From Pullulanibacillus pueri (GTDB lineage Bacteria > Bacillota > Bacilli > Bacillales > Sporolactobacillaceae): a stretch of DNA of 64,000 bases. Every line of letters begins with the position of its first letter. Within the stretch, counting starts at the first letter, position 1. Under the pieces are notes generated by a model. That model did no database searches. It saw nothing but the letters and a program-made list of their open reading frames with translations, and was not told the DNA's origin. Positions 17,912-27,110 of this stretch are shown here, piece after piece. The position numbers were made by a program, and so were the translations under genes. The DNA is taken from contig NZ_BMFV01000021.1 in NCBI RefSeq assembly GCF_014639255.1, positions 1 through 64,000 on the forward strand. The letters are read 5' to 3'.

Positions 17912-18961
17912 ATGAATAAGGCCTTTTTTATTCTCGTGATCATTGGGGTGCCTTTATCCGTGATTGGCAGCCTCTTGAATTGGAACTTTATTATGATGTT
18001 CGCTATCTATTGTGTAACGATCATTAGCTTAGCGAATTATATCAGGCGATCAACAGAAAGTTTAGCAAGTGTTGTTGGAGATACGATTGGGGGACTCCTC
18101 AATGCAACCTTTGGAAATGCGGCTGAAATTATTATTTCCTTTTTTGCTTTACGTGAGGGGCTGAATACCGTTGTCATATCCTCCATTACAGGGGTGATCC
18201 TCGTTAATCTCTTATTTGCAGGGGGATTATCCATATTAATAGGGGGTCTTCGATATAAACAACAGAACTTTAGTGTATTTAAAGCCCGTCATAATACGGG
18301 GCTTCTTTTCTTCGCGATTGTTGTTGCCTTTGTGTTGCCTTACATTTTTTCCAGTCGTATAAATGAAGCCAAAATGCAAGTCTTGTCAACGGCCTTTGCG
18401 ATTGTCATGGTTGTTTTATATCTTCTGGCCCTCTTCTTTAAACTGGTCACACATAAGGGGGTATTTACAGGCGAAAAGAAAGAGGGGGAGGAACAAGAAG
18501 AACCAGAATGGGGAAAAGGGAAAGCGATACTTATCCTGGCATTGGCTACAGTTGTTCTGGCCTATATTAGTGAAAAGCTCGTCGGAACCATTGAACCCGT
18601 CGGCGATGCACTCGGGTGGACAGAGGTGTTTATTGGGATTATTGTTGTTGCTGTCGTGGGCAGTGCAGCGGAGTATGTCTCTGCTATTTATATGGCGTAT
18701 CGCAATCGGATGGATATTATGATGGAAATCGCCATTGGCTCTACGGTGCAATCGGCCATGTTTGTCGCCCCGATTCTTGTGCTCTTATCCTATTTCTTTA
18801 CTTTCCTTCCCCTTGTATTTACTACAACCGATCTTGTGGCTATGATTCTGGCTGTGTTAATGACAATGTCGATGACTAATGACGGTGATTCGAATTGGTT
18901 TGAAGGGGCTTTGTTGATCGGAACGTATATTGCCATGGCCTTTGGCTTTTATTTATTGTAA
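17912..18961 (+). CDS. Calcium/proton exchanger, CaCA/CAX family
   Basis: Membrane antiporter of 349 residues that exports Ca2+ against H+. The two inverted repeats of the family each carry the signature acidic motif: TFGNAAEIIISFFALREG (about residues 65-82) and VVGSAAEYVSAIYMAYRNR (about 245-265). An acidic loop (KKEGEEQEEPEWGKGK) separates the halves. This is the layout of Bacillus ChaA/YfkE. ATG 17912 is used because GCGGAGGG lies 5-10 bases upstream; GTG 17897 falls inside the pairing region. Confidence 0.92.
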   Translation: MNKAFFILVIIGVPLSVIGSLLNWNFIMMFAIYCVTIISLANYIRRSTESLASVVGDTIGGLLNATFGNAAEIIISFFALREGLNTVVISSITGVILVNLLFAGGLSILIGGLRYKQQNFSVFKARHNTGLLFFAIVVAFVLPYIFSSRINEAKMQVLSTAFAIVMVVLYLLALFFKLVTHKGVFTGEKKEGEEQEEPEWGKGKAILILALATVVLAYISEKLVGTIEPVGDALGWTEVFIGIIVVAVVGSAAEYVSAIYMAYRNRMDIMMEIAIGSTVQSAMFVAPILVLLSYFFTFLPLVFTTTDLVAMILAVLMTMSMTNDGDSNWFEGALLIGTYIAMAFGFYLL

Positions 18962-18976
18962 TGATGGGATAACACC

Positions 18977-19155
18977 TGACTAACAAAAGAGAGCCGTGCG
19001 CACGGAAGAGTGGGCTGACTCACAAAAGAGCCGTCCCACTCACGAAAGCGAGTCACAACGCACAAATGGCGCACATAACAAGGGTGAAACTCACAAAAGA
19101 GAGCCGTGCGCGCACATAAGAGGGGGCTGCCAAGTAGCAGACTGACAAAAAGAGG
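18977..19155. repeat. Degenerate ACAAAAGAG-type repeat cluster
   Basis: Imperfect repeats of a CTCACAAAAGAGAGCCGTGC word: full copies start near 18979 and 19090, shorter ones near 19020 (CTCACAAAAGAGCCGT), 19039 (CTCACGAAAGCGAGT), 19060 (CGCACAAATGGCGC) and 19141 (ACTGACAAAAAGAGG). Spacing is irregular, about 20-60 bases. There is no coding frame. The base composition is more GC-rich than its flanks. Confidence 0.65.
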
Positions 19156-19180
19156 ATGATAGACCCTATTATAATTACCT

Positions 19181-19208
19181 TTGACTATTGCTGATGGCGT
19201 GCTAAGAT
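19181..19208 (+). promoter_or_regulatory. Sigma-A promoter of the second sigma-54 activator
   Basis: TTGACT (19181-19186), 16-base spacer, TAAGAT (19203-19208). It lies about 45 bases before the start codon. Confidence 0.55.
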
Positions 19209-19253
19209 ATTATTTAAAAGATTTCAGCTAGAAATGTCTCGAGGTGTCCGGAA

Positions 19254-21323
19254 ATGGTGAAAAAACAACTTGCGGTGATAGGGTATGGGCAAAGTACTGT
19301 CAAAACGATTATCGATCAGCTTTATGAAATTGGGATGGATGATTACTTTGAGTTTACGGCATTAACAATCGATAAGTTATTGGATAGAACACTCCCCAAG
19401 GATGTGCTTGTCCTTGTGACAAGCCGCGTCCTTCAAGCCATGGCCAAACCGTATTTACCTAAGGAAACACCTATACTGGTCGCTAAACGAATGATTAATT
19501 ATGCCAATATTCGGCAACTCTTAGAATTACCTGATCAGATGGATGTATTATTAGTGAGTAATATGAAAGAAGCCGCTCATGAGATCAAAGACGTTTTAAT
19601 TGAAGCGGGCATTAATCTTAACTTCTTTCCTTATTATCCTAACGCAGATCTACCGAAGAATATTCGGGTTGCCATAACGCCAGGGGATAAGGAACAAGTC
19701 CCAGAAACCATTGATCATGTCATCGATATGGGTGTCCGCCTGCTCGATATCTCAACGATCATTGAGGTATTTCATCACTTTGGGATAACGGATCTTCCGT
19801 ATCACCGCTTGACAACTCGCTATCTTCACTCCTTATTATCCGTCACCGTTCAATTAAACGAAGAGATTTTTATGACCAAAATGCTTCGGAACAGTTTGGA
19901 GGAAATAGTGGACAATGTTGATGAAGCGGTTATTGTCTATAACGAAGAGGGAATTGTTCACTTTATCAATCATAAAGCTATTAAGCTTTTGGAGATTAAA
20001 GAAGAACAATTAGTCGGGAAAAGTATTCATCATATAGCCAAGCCCTCTTTTCTCGAGGCGGTAAAATCGATCAAGAATGCATACGATGTTTTTAAAGAAA
20101 TTGATCAAGTGACGTACTATATGCAGAAAAAGCCTATTGAAATTGATCAGCAGCCCTTCGGAACGCTTGTGATGTTTCGAGAAGCCAATGAAATTCAGAG
20201 GCTTGAACATCGATACCGTGATCAAAGTAAAAGGAAAAATTTTGTTTCCAAATATTCGTTTGATGATATGGTGGCCACTAGCGGTTCCATTATGCATTTA
20301 AAAGTCATCGCCAGGAAGCTTGCAAAAAGTGATAGTACGATTCTTATTTTGGGTGAAACCGGTACAGGAAAAGAAGTGTTAGCTCAATCGATTCATCATG
20401 CTTCTCCGAGAGCCTATCTTCCTTTCGTAGGGGTTAACTTTTCGTCCTTTTCCGAAAGTTTATTGGAAAGCGAACTGTTTGGGTATGAAGGTGGTGCTTT
20501 TACTGGAGCAAGGAAAAATGGCAAAAGTGGCTTATTTGAACAAGCGCATAAGGGCACCTTATTTTTAGATGAAATCGGGGATGCCTCGGGTGCTATTCAA
20601 CAAAGACTATTAAGGGTCTTGCAAGAAAAAGAGATTATGAGGGTCGGGGGCGAACAAGTTATTCCTGTTGATGTTCGGATTATTGCGGCGACAAATAGAA
20701 ATTTAGAAGAGATGATGGAAGAGGGCAGTTTTAGAAAGGATCTTTTTTATCGTTTGAATATATTGCCGCTATATTTACCGCCGTTACGGGAACGGAAGGA
20801 AGATATAGAAGTCTTAACCGAACTCTTTATCCAGGAGGTCTGTCAGCATCTTCATCGCGAGCCCCCTTACTTTACCTCGAGGGCTAAGAAGGAAATGGTC
20901 AATTATCATTGGCCTGGGAATGTCCGGGAATTGCATAATGTGATTGAATACTTGATGCACATTGTAGAGGAGTATATTGATGCTGAGCATCTACCGTTTG
21001 TCTCAGGCTCAAATTTTGTTAATAATACGATGGGGCGCCGACCTGATTTCGAGGGTTTGCTTGATGAGTTCCGAGAAAAAAACTTTCTCACAGAAATGAC
21101 CTCTATTTTAGAGTTTCTTAACATGTCAAAGAACTGTGCAGGGCGTCCGGCGTTATTAAAAGGCTTGTCAGAGAAGCAATTACATTTAACGGATCAACAG
21201 CTGCGCTATCGCCAGCAAATATTACGAGACTTCAATTTAATTGAGATGCATAGAGGCAGAAAGGGGAGTACAATTACGCAGCGGGGAAAAGAGTTATTAA
21301 GTTATATGAAAAGTGTTCAATAA
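19254..21323 (+). CDS. Sigma-54-dependent activator with PrpR-like receptor, PAS, AAA+ and winged-helix C-terminus
   Basis: Large regulator of 689 residues. Residues 1-200 form an alpha/beta receptor domain resembling the PrpR N-terminal sensor. A PAS domain follows (about 210-325). The AAA+ domain carries Walker A GETGTGKE (about 366-373) and GAFTGA (about 414). Instead of the usual Fis helix-turn-helix, the C-terminus runs FLNMSKNCAGRPALLKGL... LTDQQLRYRQQILRDFNLIE ... GSTITQRGKELL, which reads as a winged-helix domain. It sits upstream of pepV and of a sigma-54-driven peptide-transport/asparaginase operon, its most likely target. The start follows a GGTGTCCGG sequence. Confidence 0.88.
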   Translation: MVKKQLAVIGYGQSTVKTIIDQLYEIGMDDYFEFTALTIDKLLDRTLPKDVLVLVTSRVLQAMAKPYLPKETPILVAKRMINYANIRQLLELPDQMDVLLVSNMKEAAHEIKDVLIEAGINLNFFPYYPNADLPKNIRVAITPGDKEQVPETIDHVIDMGVRLLDISTIIEVFHHFGITDLPYHRLTTRYLHSLLSVTVQLNEEIFMTKMLRNSLEEIVDNVDEAVIVYNEEGIVHFINHKAIKLLEIKEEQLVGKSIHHIAKPSFLEAVKSIKNAYDVFKEIDQVTYYMQKKPIEIDQQPFGTLVMFREANEIQRLEHRYRDQSKRKNFVSKYSFDDMVATSGSIMHLKVIARKLAKSDSTILILGETGTGKEVLAQSIHHASPRAYLPFVGVNFSSFSESLLESELFGYEGGAFTGARKNGKSGLFEQAHKGTLFLDEIGDASGAIQQRLLRVLQEKEIMRVGGEQVIPVDVRIIAATNRNLEEMMEEGSFRKDLFYRLNILPLYLPPLRERKEDIEVLTELFIQEVCQHLHREPPYFTSRAKKEMVNYHWPGNVRELHNVIEYLMHIVEEYIDAEHLPFVSGSNFVNNTMGRRPDFEGLLDEFREKNFLTEMTSILEFLNMSKNCAGRPALLKGLSEKQLHLTDQQLRYRQQILRDFNLIEMHRGRKGSTITQRGKELLSYMKSVQ

Positions 21324-21327
21324 TTTG

Positions 21328-21366
21328 AAAGGTCATCAACACATAAAGTGGAGATGACCTTTTTTA
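21328..21366 (+). terminator. Intrinsic terminator
   Basis: AAAGGTCATC pairs with GATGACCTTTTTT. It closes the activator gene; the following 160 bases to pepV show nothing else clear. Confidence 0.85.
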
Positions 21367-21529
21367 CATCATACAAGTGTAAACGAACAAGGGTTATAGT
21401 CGGTAATGGTACTCAGTGTCCTTCGTTTCATCACTTTTGCTTAGAACACTGTATTTTGGTGTTCTAAATTTTCAGCGTTATAAAAGGGATTGGGCGCATT
21501 TGCATGGTTGTTTTTTGACATCATGTCAT

Positions 21530-22948
21530 TCACAGTTGGCTTAAATCGTACAGAGCCTTGGCATAAATGGCTGTGGCTTGAATTAAGTCGTCAATGTCAA
21601 TAAATTCATTGGCCTGGTGGGCGGTCATCGCTTTTCCAGGGAAGGAGGCGCCGAAGGCTACGCCGTTTTCCATAAGTCGAGCATAGGTCCCTCCCCCAGT
21701 TGTTAACAACGTGGGCTCTTGACCGGTAATGTCTTGATAGGCCTTTTGCATGGTTTTAATCATAGGATGCTCGGGTGAGACATGGTGCGGCTGCGAGTGG
21801 CGTACTTCCTCCACCTTTAAGCCAAAGGCTTCTGCGGATTCCATCAGAATTTCTACTGTTCTCATATAGTTGGTATTTAATGGACACCGGATATTTAGGG
21901 ATATATCGAGTCCGTTGTGATCATAACGGAAAATCCCAGCATTGACGGTAAGTGGTCCAAGGGTAGGTTCACTATATGAAATACCGAGTGCTTTGCCGAA
22001 AGGGTCTCTATAAAGATGGGTACTACAGTAGTTCGCAAAAGCTTGATCTTCACTGGCAAGAGGCAGGGTATTTAAAAAGTATAGAAGTTCTAGAGCCGCA
22101 TTCACACCATTTTGCGGTTCCATACCATGAACGGTTTTGCCATAAAGAGTTAGTTCAAGGCCTTCTGAAATGAGCTTCGTTTCACCTTTTAAATGATAGC
22201 TTTGGCAATATTCTTGGAAAGCGGAAGGGATGGCTTGGAGGTCTTGTCCTTGTAATTGAACGACAGCTTGTCCAGGAACCATATTACTTCTTTCTCCAGA
22301 ATGGAAATGATGGATGTTTATATTTTTGTCGTCTTTTATGTCTGACTTTTTGGCAGGACGCGTTATTTTTACATGAATTTGTCCCTTTTCAGCATGAATG
22401 ATTGGAAAATCAGCATCAGGAGAAAAGCCGAAGATGGGCTGTTGTTCCACTTTTAAATAGTGGCGAATACAACGCATACCACTTTCTTCATCTGTTCCAA
22501 AAATAAGTCGAATTCGACGCTTTATAGGCACTCCTAGCTCCTTGAGGATTTTAAGGGCATAAAAGGCTGCCATACCAGGACCTTTGTCGTCAATAGCACC
22601 TCTTGCGATAAGTTTGTCACCAACAATCGTGGCGTCGAACGGTGGGGTATCCCATTCGGAGGCCGTTGCTGGTACGACATCAACATGAGCTAAAACACCG
22701 ATATAGTCATCAGAGTCTCCATATTCTATGTAACCCGCATAGCCCTCTATATTTTTAGTTGTAAAATCATTTTTATTGCCTAGCTCTAAGGCATAGTTTA
22801 AAGCTTTATCTATGTTGACACCCATGGGGCTTTCTGGGGTCTGGGTTTCGAGTGATTTAACACTCGGAATATTTAATAATCCAATAAGATCCTTTAATAA
22901 ATCATCCTTGCGTTGTTCTGCTTCTTTCATCCAATCTATATTGCTCAT
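21530..22948 (-). CDS. pepV: Dipeptidase PepV (M20 metallopeptidase)
   Basis: Cytosolic zinc dipeptidase of 472 residues that splits imported dipeptides. Metal-binding motifs of the M20 family are visible: GVLAHVDVVPA (first His), RGAIDDKGP (bridging Asp), FGTDEESGMRC (catalytic and metal Glu), SPDADFP, and a late His in PGKAMTAHQANEF. The lid-domain insertion between residues about 190 and 370 is as in PepV. The start is placed at 22948 with AGGAGG at correct spacing; the frame extends further but lacks an SD. It lies between the sigma-54 activator and the peptide-uptake operon, so these probably act together. Confidence 0.92.
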   Translation of the reverse strand: MSNIDWMKEAEQRKDDLLKDLIGLLNIPSVKSLETQTPESPMGVNIDKALNYALELGNKNDFTTKNIEGYAGYIEYGDSDDYIGVLAHVDVVPATASEWDTPPFDATIVGDKLIARGAIDDKGPGMAAFYALKILKELGVPIKRRIRLIFGTDEESGMRCIRHYLKVEQQPIFGFSPDADFPIIHAEKGQIHVKITRPAKKSDIKDDKNINIHHFHSGERSNMVPGQAVVQLQGQDLQAIPSAFQEYCQSYHLKGETKLISEGLELTLYGKTVHGMEPQNGVNAALELLYFLNTLPLASEDQAFANYCSTHLYRDPFGKALGISYSEPTLGPLTVNAGIFRYDHNGLDISLNIRCPLNTNYMRTVEILMESAEAFGLKVEEVRHSQPHHVSPEHPMIKTMQKAYQDITGQEPTLLTTGGGTYARLMENGVAFGASFPGKAMTAHQANEFIDIDDLIQATAIYAKALYDLSQL

Positions 22949-23253
22949 TTTATGACCTCCTTTTATATTCATCATAATCTAATGCAATTTTCATGCCAGT
23001 TGAGTTTTCTTTGATTTCTACAACATTCAATCTGAGGAAGTCGAGCCCAGCTTTCCCAAAAGCGGGAGGGTAGACGAGTCATGTGCCTTATCATCATTAG
23101 GGGCTCTTTTTATTTTAAAGATAAAAAAAGAAAAAGCCCAACCAAAAGGAAAGTGTCACTTTAGATCATTTTAGAATTAAAGAGTTAACCAATAGCACAA
23201 TGAATCTTTTAATTGGTTACTAAATAAAAAGAAGAATATTTTAAAAAATAAAG

Positions 23254-23267
23254 TGTAAGCGCTATTT
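23254..23267 (+). promoter_or_regulatory. Weak cre-like site upstream of the sigma-54 opp promoter
   Basis: TGTAAGCGCTATTT keeps the TGNAANCG half of the CcpA cre consensus but loses the final CA. It is about 165 bases upstream of the -24/-12 promoter. The remaining 22949-23430 gap is AT-rich and contains an AAAGTGTCACTTT palindrome near 23150 of unknown meaning. Confidence 0.3.
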
Positions 23268-23430
23268 TTAAAAGGTTACAAATTCATAGAAAATAATAAA
23301 AAGAAAATTTTTAGAGCAGTGGGTTGAATGATAAGGACTTGGTTTTATGCACTTCATCATCCTTGAAAGGAGCTAAAGGTCGCGCTTTTTTGCTTTATTT
23401 TATGGCCAAAGAGTCCTATTTTGTTTTGTT

Positions 23431-23448
23431 TTGGCACGATTTTTGCAT
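23431..23448 (+). promoter_or_regulatory. Sigma-54 (-24/-12) promoter of the peptide-uptake/asparaginase operon
   Basis: TTGGCACGATTTTTGCAT is a perfect match to TGGCAC-N5-TTGCA. It lies 38 bases before the oppA-like gene. The activator gene at 19254 is the obvious candidate to drive it. Confidence 0.93.
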
Positions 23449-23485
23449 ATTAAAATAGTGAAAAATATATAAGGAGGCAATAGAG

Positions 23486-25129
23486 ATGAAAAAGGGGTTA
23501 GTTGTTTCATTTTTACTGATAGTCTGTTTAGTTTTAAGTGCGTGTAATAGTTTTTCATCAAAGGATGCTTCTTCTGGCTCTGGTACGGAGGGCACAAGTG
23601 GAGGTTCAAAAAAATCTGATGACACGTTAAATTTATATTTTGATAATGATATTCCGGACTTGAACCCGATAAAAACTACGGATTCTATCTCTTTCTCCGT
23701 TCTAGGTAATGTCATGGAAGGATTGTATCGACTGGATGAGAATAATAAGCCTGTTCCCGCCATGGCCAAAAGTGTCAAGGTTTCAGACGACGGTTTGACC
23801 TATACCTTTACCCTACGTGATGGGATTAAGTGGAGTAATGGCGAGCCTGTTACCGCTCAAGATTTTGTTGATGGTTGGTTATTGGGGATGAATCCTCAAA
23901 CATCAGGATCCTACCGATTTATTTTGACAGATTATATTGTGAATGGTGAAGAGTATACCAATGGCAAAGTGAAAGCCGACAAGGTTGGGGTGGAAGCGCC
24001 TGATGATAAAACATTTATCGTTCATATCAAAAAACCAACGCCTTATTTCTTAGGGTTAACAACCTTTGAAAAGTATTATCCAGTTAACAAAGCCTTTTTC
24101 GAGAAAAACAAGGATGATTTCGGCCAAAGTCCAGACAAGCTCTTATATAATGGGCCATATGTTCTGACTGACTTTAATCCAGCATCAGGGGTCACCTTAA
24201 AGAAAAATGATCAATACTGGGATAAGGCTAATGTTAATATTCCTAATATTGATATTAAAGTGATAAAAGAGGCAAGTACAGCCTTGAACTTATACAATGG
24301 TGGCCAGTTAGATTACGTTAATCTTTCATCTGAAGATGTGAATAACTATAAAGACAAGCCGGAGTTTGGTACACAGACGAATTTTAGATCCTATTATGTA
24401 CAATTTAATTTAGGAGATTCAGTTCTTAAAAACAAGAGTCTCAGACAGGCACTACAGCTTTCATATGATCCGAGCACTCTAGAAAAGGTCATTTTGAATA
24501 ATGGCTCGAAAGCAGCTTCTGGTCTTATTCCTCCAGGAATGGAAGGCGTAGATGGAAAATCATTCCGCGACTTACAAGGAGATGTGATCAAACCAGATGT
24601 GGCTAAAGCCAAAGATCTCTGGAAGGAGGGCATAAAGGAACTCGGCAAGACACCGAAACTACAGCTGCTTGTTTCTGATGATACGGTCGAAAAAGATACG
24701 GCAACTTTTTTACAGAGCCAGTGGAAGAAAAACCTTGGCATTGATGTTGAACTTGTCACTAAACCTTATAGTGGTCGTTTAGATACAATGCGGGCAGGCG
24801 ATTACCAAATGGCGATCTCGGCATGGGGTGCTGATTATAATGACCCCATGACTTATATGGATTTGTGGGTGTCACCGGCAACACCTTTCCGTGGAAGTTT
24901 TTCAAATAAAGAATATGACCAACTCATTAAGGATGCCAAGAGTCAAAGTGATGATACCAAGCGTATGAATGAGTTGTTAAAAACAGAACAAATCTTATTG
25001 AAGGATGAAGCTGTCCTTGCACCTCTCTATTATCAAGGGCAGGCTTATCTCCAAAACCCGAAAGTTAAAGGCTTGGTATTCCATCCTTGGGGTAATCCTT
25101 GGGATTATAAATATGCCACTATGGATTGA
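23486..25129 (+). CDS. Peptide-binding lipoprotein, OppA/DppA family (SBP_bac_5)
   Basis: Extracytoplasmic receptor of a peptide ABC importer, 547 residues. The lipoprotein signal ends at LVLSACNS (Cys about 20), followed by a Ser/Gly-rich linker. Family landmarks are PDLNPIKTTDSISFSVLGNV, VSDDGLTYTFTLRDGIKWSNG and the late PMTYMDLWVSPATPF region. AAGGAGG precedes the ATG. It is the first gene behind the sigma-54 promoter. A GAGGGC/GCCCTC hairpin (25137-25154) without a T run follows, which often stabilises the highly translated binding-protein message. Confidence 0.93.
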   Translation: MKKGLVVSFLLIVCLVLSACNSFSSKDASSGSGTEGTSGGSKKSDDTLNLYFDNDIPDLNPIKTTDSISFSVLGNVMEGLYRLDENNKPVPAMAKSVKVSDDGLTYTFTLRDGIKWSNGEPVTAQDFVDGWLLGMNPQTSGSYRFILTDYIVNGEEYTNGKVKADKVGVEAPDDKTFIVHIKKPTPYFLGLTTFEKYYPVNKAFFEKNKDDFGQSPDKLLYNGPYVLTDFNPASGVTLKKNDQYWDKANVNIPNIDIKVIKEASTALNLYNGGQLDYVNLSSEDVNNYKDKPEFGTQTNFRSYYVQFNLGDSVLKNKSLRQALQLSYDPSTLEKVILNNGSKAASGLIPPGMEGVDGKSFRDLQGDVIKPDVAKAKDLWKEGIKELGKTPKLQLLVSDDTVEKDTATFLQSQWKKNLGIDVELVTKPYSGRLDTMRAGDYQMAISAWGADYNDPMTYMDLWVSPATPFRGSFSNKEYDQLIKDAKSQSDDTKRMNELLKTEQILLKDEAVLAPLYYQGQAYLQNPKVKGLVFHPWGNPWDYKYATMD

Positions 25130-25207
25130 GCGGAGCGAGGGCGAAGGCCCTCTCTTCCTTCTTTCAAAGGATAGATTGGAAAAATTGTTGTGGGGTGGTG
25201 TAGCGAC

Positions 25208-26146
25208 TTGCAAAAATATATCTTAGTACGATTGTTTAATATAGTAGCAACATTATTTGTCATTTCAACTTTGACTTTTTTCTTAATGAAACAGCTTCCT
25301 GGCTCCCCCTTTGATGAAGAAAAATTAGCGGCTCTTCCTGATGAGGTTCGGACACAAATTTATGATCAATACGGTTTAAACGCACCAGTCTGGCATCAAT
25401 ACGTGAACTATTTAGGAAACCTATTAAAAGGTGATATGGGGTTGTCTTTCTATTATCAGGATCGCCCAGTCTCAAATATCATCGTCGATCGTATTGGACC
25501 ATCAGCCTTATTAGGTATTCAAGCGTTAATCATTGGAACAGCGGTAGGATTAATTCTTGGATTAATTGCAGCTTTTAAGCACAATTCAATGTGGGATTAC
25601 ATTACGATGCTTATCGCGGTGCTGGGTATATCGATTCCCAATTTTGTTTTTGCCGCGCTACTGCAGTACTTTGTCGGTTTGAAATGGGGGGTCTTGCCCA
25701 TTGCCTATTGGGAGAGTTACCAGAGTACTATTTTACCTACCATTGCTCTTGCTATAGGGGTTGTAGCTGTGGTTGCACGGTTTACAAGAAATGAGATGTT
25801 AGAGGTATTGGGTCAGGATTATATTATGACGGCTAAAGCCAAAGGGTTATCTTCTCGCAATATCATCATTCATCATGCGGTTAGGAACGCAATGATCCCT
25901 GTATTAACAGTGTTAGGCCCCGTCGTTGTTAGTCTCATTACGGGCTCCCTAGTTATTGAACAAGTCTTTAGTATTCCGGGGATCGGGAGTCTTTTTGTTG
26001 AATCGATTAAAGTGAATGATTATTCCATGATCATGGGGGTCACTTTATTATTCAGTGTTTTATTTGTTTTTATGGTGTTAATTATTGACTTGCTTTATGG
26101 TCTGATTGATCCAAGAATCCGCTTAGCAGGGGGGAAGGAGGGGTAA
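25208..26146 (+). CDS. Peptide ABC transporter permease, OppB/DppB family
   Basis: Six-span permease of about 312 residues. It has the DppB/OppB opening KYILVRLFNIVATLFVISTL and the EAA-type coupling loop around VLGQDYIMTAKAKGLSSRNI. The TTG at 25208 is preferred (GGGGTGGTG upstream, family-like N-terminus); the frame could begin at GTG 25190. It ends two bases before the OppC-like gene. The operon has no ATPase gene, so it must borrow one, possibly the pair at 31596-33570. Confidence 0.9.
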   Translation: MQKYILVRLFNIVATLFVISTLTFFLMKQLPGSPFDEEKLAALPDEVRTQIYDQYGLNAPVWHQYVNYLGNLLKGDMGLSFYYQDRPVSNIIVDRIGPSALLGIQALIIGTAVGLILGLIAAFKHNSMWDYITMLIAVLGISIPNFVFAALLQYFVGLKWGVLPIAYWESYQSTILPTIALAIGVVAVVARFTRNEMLEVLGQDYIMTAKAKGLSSRNIIIHHAVRNAMIPVLTVLGPVVVSLITGSLVIEQVFSIPGIGSLFVESIKVNDYSMIMGVTLLFSVLFVFMVLIIDLLYGLIDPRIRLAGGKEG

Positions 26147-26147
26147 G

Positions 26148-27077
26148 ATGAGTATCGAAAAAGTAGAAATTAACGATGAAAGCTTTCAGCCCGTTTTAAG
26201 TGACCCTTCTGATAAAGAGGCCCTCTCTGGAAAAGAATTAGTGGGTTGGCGGAATTCCTGGCGACGTCTTAAGAAAAATAAAGGGGCTTTTGTAAGTCTA
26301 TTTGTTCTAGCCTTTATCGTTTTGCTCGCGATATTTGGACCGCATATGAATAGCTATACTTATTATCAAACGGATTATTCCGTTTCTTTTCAACCACCGA
26401 GTTCGGAGCATTGGTTGGGGACGGATAAGTTTGGACGGGATCAATGGACTCGAATTTGGGAAGGGACCAGAATTTCGTTATACATTGCTTTGCTAGCAGC
26501 GGTGCTAGACCTCATTATTGGCGTAATGTTTGGCGCCATTTCCGGTGTGTTCGGGGGTAAGGTCGATTTAGTTTTGCAGAGAATTATCGACATTTTAGTA
26601 GGGATACCCAATCTTATCGTTGTTATTCTATTAATTCTATTTATGAAACCGGGGATAGTGACTATATCGGTTGCGATGGTGATAACAGGTTGGGTGAATA
26701 TGGCTAGATTGGTTCGTTCACAAATTTTTAAACTTAAAACACAAGAATATGTTATGGCTTCACAGGCGTTAGGGGCCAATGTTTTTCGGATTATTTTTAA
26801 GCACTTTATCCCCAATAGTATGAGTCTGATCTTAGTCAATTTAATGTTCACTATTCCATCAGCTATTTTTACAGAAGCCTTTCTGAGTTTTATAGGATTA
26901 GGACTACAAGAGCCTTTAGCGTCTTTGGGAGTGTTGATCAATGATGGGTTCCATGCGATGCAGTCTCATTATTACCTTTTGATCTTTCCTTCAATTGTTA
27001 TTGTTGCTCTTATGGTTTGTTTTAATTTATTGGCAGATGGTCTGCGCGATGCGGTAGATCCTAAAATGAAAGATTAA
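26148..27077 (+). CDS. Peptide ABC transporter permease, OppC/DppC family
   Basis: Second permease, 309 residues. A cytoplasmic N-terminal tail of about 40 residues precedes the first span. Typical features are EHWLGTDKFGRDQWTRI and the EAA loop QEYVMASQALGANVFRIIFK. The ending ADGLRDAVDPKMKD is the common OppC C-terminus. GGGGAAGGAGGGG precedes the ATG. The asparaginase gene follows after 33 bases in the same operon. Confidence 0.92.
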   Translation: MSIEKVEINDESFQPVLSDPSDKEALSGKELVGWRNSWRRLKKNKGAFVSLFVLAFIVLLAIFGPHMNSYTYYQTDYSVSFQPPSSEHWLGTDKFGRDQWTRIWEGTRISLYIALLAAVLDLIIGVMFGAISGVFGGKVDLVLQRIIDILVGIPNLIVVILLILFMKPGIVTISVAMVITGWVNMARLVRSQIFKLKTQEYVMASQALGANVFRIIFKHFIPNSMSLILVNLMFTIPSAIFTEAFLSFIGLGLQEPLASLGVLINDGFHAMQSHYYLLIFPSIVIVALMVCFNLLADGLRDAVDPKMKD

Positions 27078-27110
27078 TATTCTTAAATTCTTCTAGAAGG
27101 AACTGATAAT

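Noticed and set aside
21457..21480. CodY-like box (AATTTTCAG) downstream of the activator gene
   Set aside because: Only one half of the AATTTTCWGAAAATT consensus is present and it lies between convergent genes.
26441..26941. 166-codon frame antisense to the OppC-like gene
   Set aside because: It is a shadow of a clear permease gene; no SD and low-complexity composition.
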